From: Microbispora bryophytorum
Lineage (GTDB): Bacteria > Actinomycetota > Actinomycetes > Streptosporangiales > Streptosporangiaceae
DNA length: 64,000 nt
NCBI RefSeq assembly: GCF_006874465.1
Contig: NZ_VIRL01000018.1
Coordinates: 1-64,000 of the forward strand
Reading direction: 5' to 3'
Of the stretch, positions 17,653 to 25,310 are shown one piece after another. Below the pieces are notes generated by a model. It was not told where the DNA came from, ran no database searches, and worked only from the letters and a program-made list of their open reading frames with translations. How positions within the stretch are numbered: the stretch's first letter is position 1; the number at the start of each line of letters is the position of its first letter. Both the position numbers and the translations under genes were made by a program.

Positions 17653-17904
17653 ATGACCATGGACGCTCCCACCGGGCTGCTCTACTTGCTGAGCGTTGGC
17701 AAGGAAAAGGAACTGATTCTCCGCGTGCACGGCGCGACGCCCGCAGTCGACAGACTCGTCGACTGGATGGAGCAGGGCACTGTGGTGTCCCTTCAGATCT
17801 CCCACGAGGGCGAGCCGGGCACCTTCACCTACGTGGTCAACTTCAGGCACGTGGTGGCAGCCCGCTTCGCTCCCTACGGGTCGACACGGATCAGCAGCTT
17901 CTGA
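17653..17904 (+). CDS. Small hypothetical protein
   Basis: 83-residue protein, not recognised. GAGGAG lies 6 bases before the ATG. It is moderately hydrophobic, without a membrane helix or cysteines, and reads like a small soluble alpha/beta domain (LLYLLSVGKEKELILRVHG at the start, FRHVVAARFAPYG at the end). It stands alone next to a degenerate repeat tract. Confidence 0.6.
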   Translation: MTMDAPTGLLYLLSVGKEKELILRVHGATPAVDRLVDWMEQGTVVSLQISHEGEPGTFTYVVNFRHVVAARFAPYGSTRISSF

Positions 17905-17922
17905 GCCGTCGTATAGGGCGCG

Positions 17923-18050
17923 ATGCGGTGCTGTGCTGTTGTGCGGTGGCGTTGCCCGGTGCGGTCCGGAGCGGTTGTCCGGTGCGGTTGTCTAGTGCTG
18001 CGCGGTTGCCCGGTGCTGTGCGGTGCGGTTGTCCGGTGCTGTGGGGTGCG
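17923..18050. repeat. Degenerate tandem repeats
   Basis: At least five imperfect units resembling GCGGTTGTCCGGTGC with variable spacers fill this stretch. No gene is seen on either strand. Confidence 0.5.
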
Positions 18051-18143
18051 GCCGCCCTCGTCTTGTGGGCCACGGGCTCGTTCGCGGGCCCGCCTCCTGC
18101 GCGGCGAGGGCTTCCGCCTTCGTCGCGGCTCCGGGCCCTCCGG

Positions 18144-18836
18144 CTACGCCGGCATCGGGATGATGCGGTCCAGGCCGGTTACATGAAGTAGCCGGGACAG
18201 GTACGGGCGGGCTGCGGTCAGGGAGAGGGTGATCCCCATCGCCTTGGCGCGGCGCTGGATGCCGACCAGAACTCCCAGCCCGCAGGTGTCGCATGCCGCC
18301 ACACCCGACAGATCGATGACGAGCACGCCACTGCTGTAGCGCAGGACGTCCAGCAGATCCTCACGCAGGCCGGGACTGGTGAAGATATCGATCTCACCGG
18401 ACAACCGGATGGTCGTCGGGACCGAAGGGCAGGCTCGGCCGGGTGGCGTGGTGTCACGGACGGCGATGGAACGCGCCGGCCGGCGACGAGACGGGGTCTT
18501 TCGCGGCAGGCTTGGCAGGTGGGAGTGCGACCGGCGGTGTCGGCACCCGTCCGGCAGGTCCGCCGGCAGCGTGCTGATGTGCCCGCCGTCGTTCTCGCCG
18601 TCCACGTCCCGCGTGGCGCCGCCTTCTTTGCGGGTCGCAGTGGTGAGGAGGCCGACGGGGAGCAGGCCGAGCGTGCCCTGACCGGCGCGCATGAGCGCGG
18701 TTCCGGCAGGGCCGTTCGCGGCGTATGCCGGGCCGAGGACGGGAGCCGACCGTGGCCGGACGTCAGAGCCGACGACGGGGGCCGCTTCGGCAGGGGCGGT
18801 GGGCGGTGTGGAACAAGTGAGCAGCGTCGGTGTCAT
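18144..18836 (-). CDS. STAS-domain anti-anti-sigma factor with long N-terminal region
   Basis: 230-residue protein. The C-terminal 95 residues are a STAS domain (IRLSGEIDIFTSPGLREDLL, then VLVIDLSGVAACDTCGLGVL), the fold of SpoIIAA/RsbV anti-sigma antagonists. The phosphorylatable position is the Thr of CDTCG rather than Ser. The N-terminal 135 residues are Pro/Arg/Thr-rich and probably disordered. The start at 18836 (AGG 6 bases upstream) is favoured because a conserved leader shared with the DUF5994 gene ends exactly there. Partner kinases are not adjacent. Confidence 0.75.
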   Translation of the reverse strand: MTPTLLTCSTPPTAPAEAAPVVGSDVRPRSAPVLGPAYAANGPAGTALMRAGQGTLGLLPVGLLTTATRKEGGATRDVDGENDGGHISTLPADLPDGCRHRRSHSHLPSLPRKTPSRRRPARSIAVRDTTPPGRACPSVPTTIRLSGEIDIFTSPGLREDLLDVLRYSSGVLVIDLSGVAACDTCGLGVLVGIQRRAKAMGITLSLTAARPYLSRLLHVTGLDRIIPMPA

Positions 18837-18950
18837 GATCGCCTGGCCTGTCTTGGCCCTCGAAAAGGACCGCGTCCTGATATCTCGCCGTGGGCGACGC
18901 CGACCTGATTGCCAACGCACGAAAAGTCCTCGGTGTTTGAACATTACCTC
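18834..18950 (-). promoter_or_regulatory. Conserved leader, copy A
   Basis: About 115 bases directly before the STAS gene match copy B (28456-28570) before the DUF5994 gene. The core, 18885-18933, differs at only a few positions and begins 49 bases from the start codon. Within it TCGCC and GGCGA can form a short hairpin. It may be a promoter plus structured 5' UTR. Confidence 0.6.
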
Positions 18951-18980
18951 GTGTCATCTGGAACGGCGCTGTTCCGGAAG

Positions 18981-19017
18981 CAAGATGCAGGTTCGATTTC
19001 CCAAGATGCAGGTTCGA
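18981..19017. repeat. 16-bp direct repeat
   Basis: CAAGATGCAGGTTCGA occurs at 18981-18996 and again at 19002-19017, a 21-bp period, just before the 15-bp array. Confidence 0.6.
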
Positions 19018-19050
19018 GTTCCGCAGTGCGGTGGCCGGCGCCTCCAGCCG

Positions 19051-19140
19051 ATCAACTCCATGCCGGTCAACTCCATGCCGGTCAACTCCATGCCGGTCAA
19101 CTCCATGCCGGTCAACTCCATGCCGATCAACTCCACGGAG
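19051..19140. repeat. 15-bp tandem array, six units
   Basis: Unit GTCAACTCCATGCCG. Four exact copies (19066-19125) are flanked by a one-base variant (19051-19065) and a diverged last unit. The period is a multiple of three, so every frame stays open through it. No spacers, so it is not a CRISPR. Confidence 0.95.
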
Positions 19141-19375
19141 GACCGCCTCCAGCACGCGGGGGCGGGCCTGCCTCGCCGGAACAGGTAGTCGCCTCTGCCG
19201 CCACGACGCGTATCCCGCACCGGATCTCGTGGGCGATGTCGGAGGCGAACTGGCGCTCTTGGTCCAGAATGTCTCGCGTTGGTGGTGCCGACCGGGCGCG
19301 TCCCGCTCCACCTTGACCCGTGGCCCTGGGGGAGACGACGAGCGTCCTCCGGCCTTGGTGCGGATCCGCCATCAT
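19141..19375 (-). pseudogene. Histidine kinase remnant
   Basis: The minus strand reads LDQERQFASDIAHEIRCG, a HisKA H-box closely resembling QQRRFASDTSHELRN of the intact kinase at 25713. The region upstream lacks a sensor domain, and after the H-box the frame degenerates into the tandem array. No ATPase domain is found. I read it as a decayed kinase fragment. Confidence 0.5.
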
Positions 19376-19488
19376 GTGCTGACCTGCAGCTACGCGTGTA
19401 CGGAGACGGGTGTGCGGCGCCGCGCGGAATGCGGCTCATCCCGGCGGATAGCGGCGGGGTGTGCGTATCACGCCTCATGTGTGCTAGG

Positions 19489-19565
19489 TTGAAGGCAGTT
19501 GCAGTTGTGGTACCCATAATAAACTTGTGTGCACCTGACGGATGTAGCCTCAGGTGCATTTTTTT
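19489..19565 (+). promoter_or_regulatory. csp 2 leader with internal terminator (possible attenuator)
   Basis: An AT-rich CATAAT box at 19515-19520 is a likely -10. Shortly after, GCACCTGA (19531-19538) pairs with TCAGGTGC (19550-19557), followed by a run of seven T (19559-19565). This is a textbook intrinsic terminator lying about 94 bases before the csp ATG, inside its leader. Confidence 0.65.
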
Positions 19566-19658
19566 GTTTGCCGGTCTTCTCCGGGTGTGGGCCTATCGCG
19601 GCAACGCGGAATTCGTGACAGTGCGGATTTCGGCTACGCCTATCAAGAGGAGATTAAA

Positions 19659-19865
19659 ATGGCTTCTGGCACCGTGAAGTGGTTCAACGCGGAAAAGGGC
19701 TTCGGCTTCATCGAGCAGGACGGCGGCGGCGCCGACGTCTTCGCGCACTACTCGAACATCATTTCTCAGGGCGGCTACCGCGAGCTGCGTGAGGGCCAGA
19801 AGGTGGCCTTCGACGTCACTCAGGGTCAGAAGGGCCCGCAGGCCGAGAACATCGTTCCCGCCTGA
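19659..19865 (+). CDS. Cold-shock protein 2 (CspA family)
   Basis: 68-residue cold-shock domain protein, RNP1 KGFGFI and RNP2 DVFAHYSNI intact. It resembles csp 1 closely at the N-terminus ([15 protein letters not shown]) but differs after it ([10 protein letters not shown]). AGAGGAG precedes the ATG. Its leader contains an intrinsic terminator, and another terminator follows the gene. Cold-shock proteins can act as antiterminators in E. coli, so autoregulation through the leader is plausible inference. Confidence 0.96.
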   Translation: MASGTVKWFNAEKGFGFIEQDGGGADVFAHYSNIISQGGYRELREGQKVAFDVTQGQKGPQAENIVPA

Positions 19866-19881
19866 CGAACAGCGCCACGTT

Positions 19882-19915
19882 TCAGGGCTCGCACCTTCAC
19901 AGGTGCGGGCCCTGA
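19882..19915 (+). terminator. Terminator of csp 2
   Basis: A 15-pair stem (one T-G pair) around a TCAC loop, followed by ATTCGTTTT, 17 bases after the stop. Confidence 0.8.
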
Positions 19916-20152
19916 TTCGTTTTCTGCTGCTGTATCGCTGCTGCGTGAGAATCGGCGGCAGCGGATGTCGGCCACAGTCGCGCGACTCCTCGACACCGGT
20001 GATCGACAGCGGGTGAAACGTCATCAGGCCAGGTAGGAGGCATGAAGCCCCGGAGATGCGAGGCCGGCGGCAGAGAGCAACCACGTCGCCAAGCCGCACA
20101 GGCTGGACCTGGTCGGCCTCACGCCGCCGGGTCTTCTCGCCGCCGGTGCCGG

Positions 20153-20566
20153 CTAGTGTCCGGCCGGGCGCTCGCGCGCGTTGTTGATGCGCAGCGCCTC
20201 GGCGAGCTGGTCTTCCAAGATGATGATCCGGCAGGCGGCTTCCACAGGAGTGCCCTGATCGACGAGTTCCCGGGCGCGCGCGGCCAGCCGCAGCTGGTAG
20301 CGGGAGTAGCGGCGATGGCCGCCGCTGGAGCGTTTCGGCTCGATCAGTTTCGCGGCGCCCAGAGCCCGCAGGAACGCGGGGCTGACACCGAGCATCTCCG
20401 CGGCCGCGCCCATGCTGTAGGCGGGGTAGTCCTCGTCGTCGAACCGATCTTCGAACTGATCTTCTGGCCGATCTTCGGCCCTCGGCCCAGGCCTGGAGCC
20501 GGCCGTGTCCGCGGTCCTGCCGTGAGTGAGCGCGTCACCCTTGCCAGCCGAGTGAGGTTGATCCAT
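20153..20566 (-). CDS. MerR-family transcriptional regulator
   Basis: 137-residue regulator. An acidic N-terminal tail (about 1-48) precedes a MerR winged helix-turn-helix (about 50-118): YSMGAAAEMLGVSPAFLRAL, then GGHRRYSRYQLRL. A short C-terminal helix follows and there is no effector domain or metal-binding Cys cluster, so it resembles HspR/BldC-like members. GGAAGGAA lies before the ATG. A strong hairpin sits in its leader. Confidence 0.85.
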   Translation of the reverse strand: MDQPHSAGKGDALTHGRTADTAGSRPGPRAEDRPEDQFEDRFDDEDYPAYSMGAAAEMLGVSPAFLRALGAAKLIEPKRSSGGHRRYSRYQLRLAARARELVDQGTPVEAACRIIILEDQLAEALRINNARERPAGH

Positions 20567-20590
20567 ACGTTCCTTCCATCACGCGCACAG

Positions 20591-20621
20591 GGGGCCCCGG
20601 CACCTGTTGTGCCGGGGCCCC
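20591..20621. promoter_or_regulatory. Strong hairpin in the merR leader
   Basis: A perfect 13-bp stem (20591-20603 with 20609-20621) around CTGTT lies 25 bases upstream of the merR ATG. No T-run follows on either strand. It could be an operator, a leader structure, or a terminator for leftward readthrough. Confidence 0.5.
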
Positions 20622-21263
20622 AAAGAGTTCAACACCATCTACCGGCTATCTGGCCGGCGTACTGTTTTCCGCGTCCGCCGTACTGAGCGGCGGTGGTGCG
20701 GGGATCGCGGATACGTGACCGTAGACCACCTTCCTATCTGTGGAACTGCGGTACCCGAGCGGCGAGACTCAGCCGGCAACGGGCGATCCTGATGGCGTCA
20801 ACACTCCCTTCAATTCTTTCCGGACCCTGTCCGGCTTCACCTGCGGCAGCGCGTCCACGATCAGGGCCCCAACCACTGCACTGGCCCACCACGTCCGACC
20901 TTCTGCCATCGACTTCAGACTTCGAACTTCATCTTGTTCAGGGCAGTCCATCGTGGTGCCGGTACTTCTGCTGCCCTGCCGAACCGTTCCTTGCGATGCG
21001 AGAAACACTAGCCCCATCGGGCACGAATGTCTACTGCGGCGAACACAGGTTTTCGTGGTCGGGCGCGACAGGCTTCCGGCGGCGCCGTCGACGAGCGGGA
21101 ACGCCGCCGGCACCCGACCTCGTTCCTGTCCAGGTCCCAATGACCTCCGGAGATCACATTGACCGAGTGCTCGTGTCCGAGGTCCCCGGGCGAACCGCGT
21201 CGGCCGATACATAGGGCCAGACGTCGCGACCGGCGCCTCCGCCCGGCGCCTCGGCGGCTATTC
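20622..21263. other. Intergenic region without a convincing gene
   Basis: About 640 bases, less GC-rich than the neighbouring genes. Two long frames exist (minus 20769-21212 and plus 20693-21214), but neither has a ribosome binding site or domain pattern. A helical stretch in the minus frame (AVVGALIVDALPQVKPDRV) is suggestive only. Confidence 0.4.
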
Positions 21264-22355
21264 CTAGGTCCGGTCCGGCGCGCCGGGTGAAGGCGGTCGT
21301 CGCAGGCGGAGGCAGAAACAGGCCCCCTCGCCCTCGCGGGGCTCATACCAGGCGTCGCCGCCGTTGCCCAGGGCGAAGCTTCGGACGATCCACAGCCCCA
21401 AGCCCGTCCCCTCTGTCTCGCGGTCAACCTCCCGCGCACGGCTGAAGCGCTCGAACAACCGGGGCACGAAAGCCTCCGGCACACCTGGCCCACGGTCGCA
21501 CACCCGGAGAAGGATCCATTCCGGCTGCCCGGTCGCGGACACCTCGACGGGCGGACGCCCATAGGCGAACGCGTTCTCCAGGTAGTTGTCCACCATCGCA
21601 GAGAACTCCCTGCGATCGACCAGGGCCTCCAGATGAGGGCTGCAGGACACGTGCACCTGCTGCGATCGTGCGTCCAGCTCGCCGAGTCGTTCAAGGAGCA
21701 CTTCGAGCACGGGGACGCGTTCCACGCGGGCGGACGCGCCTTTCGCTTCGATGGTCGACGCGGTGAGGAGCTTGCGGACGAGCCCTTGGAGCCGGGCCGT
21801 CCGATCGGCGATGCGCTCGATGATCTCGGTTCTTCGCTCCTCGGCGAGCGCGATCAGGCGGTCACGTAGCACGTCCACCAGCACGCTGATGGTGGCCAGA
21901 GGATTGTGGAGCTCATGGGCTGCGACGGCGACCGCGACGTTCTGGCGTTCCAGGGCCGCCTCCAGCTCTTGTTCGACGTGCCTGCTCCGTGTGACGTCGC
22001 GGAGCGCGGCGACGTACAGGGGCTCACCTTCCAGGGTCGTGGCGGTGACCCGCATCTCGACGACCCGTCTGCCTCCGGCGGGCAGCATCAAGTCGATCTC
22101 GGTCGCCGCGCCCGCGGCGATGGGGAAGCCGAACGGTGTGCCGATCAGCTCCTCGGCCGAGCGGGCGAAGAGCTCCGCGGCAGCGGGGTTGCAGAGCCTG
22201 ATGATTCCTTCCTTGTCGACGGCGACGATCCCGTCCGCCGAAGCCGAAACGATGACCTGGCTGATATCGTCCCGGAATTCGACGTCGTTGGGCCGGCCTG
22301 ACTCGGAGCCTCCTATGGGGTTTCCGCCAGGCGAGGACCCGCCGCCGGCACTCAC
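21264..22355 (-). CDS. PAS sensor histidine kinase in the kai operon
   Basis: Soluble histidine kinase of 363 residues, no membrane helix. A PAS domain (about 30-140: GIVAVDKEGIIRLCNPAAAE) is followed by HisKA with H-box AAHELHNPLATIS (near 165), then HATPase_c with N-box DNYLENAFAYG, G1 DRGPGVP and G2 GTGLGLWI. The GTG start overlaps the kaiC TGA by four bases (GTGA), so it is coupled to kaiC. In cyanobacteria KaiC output goes through kinase SasA, whose sensor is KaiB-like. Here a PAS kinase occupies that position, so I infer that it reads KaiC state or shares its signal. The divergent NarL regulator is a candidate partner. Confidence 0.88.
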   Translation of the reverse strand: MSAGGGSSPGGNPIGGSESGRPNDVEFRDDISQVIVSASADGIVAVDKEGIIRLCNPAAAELFARSAEELIGTPFGFPIAAGAATEIDLMLPAGGRRVVEMRVTATTLEGEPLYVAALRDVTRSRHVEQELEAALERQNVAVAVAAHELHNPLATISVLVDVLRDRLIALAEERRTEIIERIADRTARLQGLVRKLLTASTIEAKGASARVERVPVLEVLLERLGELDARSQQVHVSCSPHLEALVDRREFSAMVDNYLENAFAYGRPPVEVSATGQPEWILLRVCDRGPGVPEAFVPRLFERFSRAREVDRETEGTGLGLWIVRSFALGNGGDAWYEPREGEGACFCLRLRRPPSPGAPDRT

Positions 22356-23878
22356 CCCGACGGACCCTCTGTCACTTCGGACTCGGGCGATTCCCACGCG
22401 CCGCCGGGACTGATCGCCTCAGTGAAGCCGTGGGGGGCGCTTGTCAGGGGCTCACCGATGTGCATTCCGGTGCGGTCGATCCTGAACTGGCGAATGCTGT
22501 GGTCATGGGCGGAGCCGCGCGCCTGGAGCACGGCGATGGCGCGCTGGATCTCGACGGGCCCTGTGACATACCGGAGCTGGATCCAGACGTCGGCAAGGGC
22601 GGCGACGTCGGAGGTGATCAGCGGCGCGTTCGCCGAATTGAACCGTCCGGCAGGTGTCCCCGTGAGAAGAGTGGTTATCTCGCGCTGTCGGAGAACCGCC
22701 GTCAGCGCGATGATGAAATCGAGTAGAGTCCGCGGCGCGGCCACGCGTTCGAGCGCGGACAACGTGTCGATGACGAGCCGGCCAGGCGCGAACTCCTCAA
22801 TGGCGTTCCTGAGCTGCAGAAAGTGGTCTTCTGGAGACATCACCTCCGCGTAGCCGCACATGACTCGGAGCAGACCCGCTGCCTGCATCGCCTTGAGATC
22901 CAGACCCCAGCTCGCGGCGCTGCGGAAGAGTTGCCCGGGGGTCCCGTCGAAGGTGCACAGCAGGCAGCGCTCACCCGCCTCGACGGCGGCGGCCGCGAAA
23001 CGCAGACTCGCCATTGTCTTGCCCGCGCCGGTGGGCCCGGTGATCAGGACGATCGCGTCCCGGTAGAAGCCGCCGCCGCACATTTCGTCCAACTCGGGAA
23101 TGCCGGACGAGACGCGGGCGAGTGACGCGTGGTCGGACGGCGTGAGGAACGCGAGGGGGACCACCACGATGCCGTCCCGTGGATCGATCGTGAACAGCCA
23201 TTCTCCCGTACGGTGCTGGGCGCCGCGGAACTTGACGATCTCAACCGTCCGGGTTCGCCGACCCTGCCGGAGCACGTTGCGCAGGATGATGACATTGTCG
23301 AGGACGAAAGGCTCGACCCCGTAGCGGGTCACACCGTCGTACTCTTCGGGACGCTCCGCGGTGAGCACCGAGGTGACTCCGAGCGCGTTGAGGGCGGAGG
23401 CGATCCGGAACAGCTCATGGCGGACGATGCCGCTGTCGGTGAACTGGGTGAAGATCGCGTTGAGCGAGTCGAGCGCGACACGGCGAGCCCCGGTCTGGCG
23501 GACCGCGTGCTCGATGCGCGCCACCAGGGCGCCGAAGTCGTAGGCGCCGACGGCGGGCGTGTCCTCGCCGATACTCGCCGAGGCTTCGACGAAGGCCCAC
23601 TTTCCTTCGTCCTCCCACAGCTGTACGGGGAAGCCCAGCGAGGCTGCGTTACGGCGGATGTCGGTGGATGTCTCCTCGAAGGTGACAAACACCCCAGACT
23701 CGTTGAAGCGCATGATTCCGCGGGAGAGGAACTCAACGGCGAACAAGGTCTTACCGCTGCCGGTCGTGCCGCTCACCAGTGTGGATCGGCCCGCGGGCAA
23801 TCCGCCCAGGGTTACGTGCTCGAAGCCGCTGATCCCTGTGGGGATCCGCTCGATGGTGTTGCTGCCAGTCATCGTCAC
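22352..23878 (-). CDS. kaiC: KaiC-like double-domain ATPase
   Basis: RecA-fold clock-type ATPase, 508 residues, close to the usual 519. CI (about 1-240) has Walker A GTTGSGKT and the catalytic pair in VTFEET. CII (about 245-490) has Walker A GPTGAGKT. In CII the region equivalent to the Glu318-Glu319 pair of Synechococcus KaiC reads CTFDGTP, and that around Ser431-Thr432 reads DVAALADV, so both phospho-acceptors appear to be Ala. It should therefore hydrolyse ATP, mainly through CI, without the autophosphorylation cycle (inference). The ATG overlaps the kaiB stop (ATGA) and its stop overlaps the kinase start. Confidence 0.93.
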   Translation of the reverse strand: MTMTGSNTIERIPTGISGFEHVTLGGLPAGRSTLVSGTTGSGKTLFAVEFLSRGIMRFNESGVFVTFEETSTDIRRNAASLGFPVQLWEDEGKWAFVEASASIGEDTPAVGAYDFGALVARIEHAVRQTGARRVALDSLNAIFTQFTDSGIVRHELFRIASALNALGVTSVLTAERPEEYDGVTRYGVEPFVLDNVIILRNVLRQGRRTRTVEIVKFRGAQHRTGEWLFTIDPRDGIVVVPLAFLTPSDHASLARVSSGIPELDEMCGGGFYRDAIVLITGPTGAGKTMASLRFAAAAVEAGERCLLCTFDGTPGQLFRSAASWGLDLKAMQAAGLLRVMCGYAEVMSPEDHFLQLRNAIEEFAPGRLVIDTLSALERVAAPRTLLDFIIALTAVLRQREITTLLTGTPAGRFNSANAPLITSDVAALADVWIQLRYVTGPVEIQRAIAVLQARGSAHDHSIRQFRIDRTGMHIGEPLTSAPHGFTEAISPGGAWESPESEVTEGPSG

Positions 23879-24174
23879 TGCCCTTCCATGGGCGATGCGT
23901 CCGCGGCTGGGAGGCCCAGAGCGATGGCGGCGCGGCCGTGATCGGACAGATCCCCGATCACCCGCCGCTGTGGTGGCGGCGTGAGCCTGACGACGGTGGG
24001 GGTGGCCAGGATCCGTCCCTCCTCGGCCAGTTCTGGCCGCGCGACGGTGTCGACGACCTCGACCTCGTACATGCCGGAGAGGTGAGCGTCACACAGGAAC
24101 CGCAGGTTCACCTCCGCGGCGTGGGACCGCTCCGAGTTCCCAGCCACGTACAGCCTGAATGAGTAAGTGGTCAC
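23875..24174 (-). CDS. kaiB: KaiB-like protein
   Basis: About 99 residues, a thioredoxin-like KaiB-family protein. Family signatures: FRLYVAGNSERS near the start, PELAEEGRILATPTVVRL in the middle and PPPQRRVIGDLS near the end. In clocks KaiB binds the CI ring of KaiC. The start is uncertain: GTG 24174 (GGAG 12 bases upstream) or TTG 24192. It overlaps kaiC by four bases, so the two are made together. No kaiA is present, as in most non-cyanobacterial kai loci. Confidence 0.92.
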   Translation of the reverse strand: MTTYSFRLYVAGNSERSHAAEVNLRFLCDAHLSGMYEVEVVDTVARPELAEEGRILATPTVVRLTPPPQRRVIGDLSDHGRAAIALGLPAADASPMEGQ

Positions 24175-24650
24175 GTCAGGAACCGTCTCCAACGTTCGCA
24201 GGGCCCCGAGCTGGGGCCTTGCGGTCTACTGCTCTTCGTACCCCGAAGACGGGCAGGGACGAGCATCGGAGGAGAAGACGGCGCGCGTGGCGGATGGAGG
24301 TGTCCTCCCCACCGCTTTGCGTACGCATCAGGCATTGCCGCCCCTCGCATGGCGCCGATGCAGGTCGATCTGTTTGTGTATCACCGTGCACGCGGGGTAG
24401 CGTCATGATGAGTTCACAGGGGCAGGCCACAGTCCATAAGGGCAGGCCACAGGGTCTTCGGCCCGCTTTCGCCAGGGGGGCGCGCCCCCATCGGCCGGCT
24501 CCGAAGCAAACCTTTCTGGTCAAGCTGTGCCCAACCCGGGAGACGGGCAGAGCGGGCCCCGGCCGACCGGCGTACGGCGGCGAAACCGCTCATGAAGTGA
24601 GCAGCCATGAGCCGAGCAGTGGACAAGGCCACGGCGGGCAGGAGCATCCT
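24175..24650. other. Divergent kai/response-regulator promoter region
   Basis: About 475 bases between kaiB and the response regulator. The only structure I can point to is a 13-bp direct repeat (GGGCAGGCCACAG at 24420-24432 and 24440-24452) with a 20-bp period, about two helical turns, as expected for a dimeric regulator. No gene is supported. Confidence 0.45.
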
Positions 24651-25310
24651 GTGATCCGAGTTCTCGTGGTCGAGGATCAGCGGGCGCTCGCTGGCGCTCT
24701 TGAGATCGCGATCGACGCCCAGCCCGACCTGATTTGTGTGGGCGCCGTGGGAACGGTCGAGAACGCCGTCTCGCTCACCACGATGCGGAGTCCCGACGTC
24801 GTGCTCATGGACATTCATCTTCCGGACGTCGACGGAATCGAGGGTACGAGGCGGATCAAAGCGTCTCACCCGGATGTCCGCGTCCTCATCTTGACCGGTG
24901 ATGCCAGCCCAGACCTGTTCGCGGCCGCAGCGGCGGCAGGGGCTTCCGGATTTCTCGCAAAAGACAGTAAGTTTCCGGACATTCTCAAAGTGATCCGTGC
25001 CCCGGTCGACAAGAACATCCTTATGGTGGAGGGCGAACCACTCAAAGCGCTCCTCCAGGACCCCAGCGCACCGCCGCACGGTGGGCGCGAGAGCTGGGCG
25101 GGGCTCACCGCGCGCGAGCTGGAAGTCCTGAATCTGATGGGCGAAGGGCTCGATCCCCGTGCGATCGCTGGGCGACTCGTCGTGAGCCTTCACACCGCTC
25201 GAGGCCATGTCAAGAACGTCATGATGAAGCTGGGCGCGCACAGCCAGCTCGAAGCGGTTGTCGTGGCGACTCGGACGGGGCTTCTGCCAGGACTGCGAAA
25301 ACCTGGTTGA
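24651..25310 (+). CDS. NarL/LuxR-family response regulator
   Basis: 219-residue two-component regulator. Receiver domain about 1-120: acidic pocket VVEDQ, phospho-acceptor Asp in VVLMDIHLP (near 53), Thr in ILTGD and Lys in FLAKDS. The C-terminal LuxR HTH (about 150-215) has LTARELEVLNLMGEG and SLHTARGHVKNVMMKLG. GTG at 24651 has AGGAG upstream. It is divergent from kaiB-kaiC-kinase, and with no closer cognate kinase it is a good candidate output for that operon. The Asp-Pro after GEGLDPRAIA is a slight departure from the usual GxSNKEIA. Confidence 0.9.
   Translation: MIRVLVVEDQRALAGALEIAIDAQPDLICVGAVGTVENAVSLTTMRSPDVVLMDIHLPDVDGIEGTRRIKASHPDVRVLILTGDASPDLFAAAAAAGASGFLAKDSKFPDILKVIRAPVDKNILMVEGEPLKALLQDPSAPPHGGRESWAGLTARELEVLNLMGEGLDPRAIAGRLVVSLHTARGHVKNVMMKLGAHSQLEAVVVATRTGLLPGLRKPG

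Noticed and set aside
19051-19140. Possible CRISPR array
   Set aside because: Units are contiguous 15-mers with no spacers and no cas genes nearby.
20769-21212. Minus-strand frame in the gap before the kai kinase
   Set aside because: A helical stretch is tempting, but there is no start signal, no recognisable family and the composition is not gene-like throughout.
21264-24174. Calling the kai locus a circadian clock
   Set aside because: No kaiA, and the CII phosphorylation residues appear lost. The sequence supports a KaiBC signalling module, not timekeeping.
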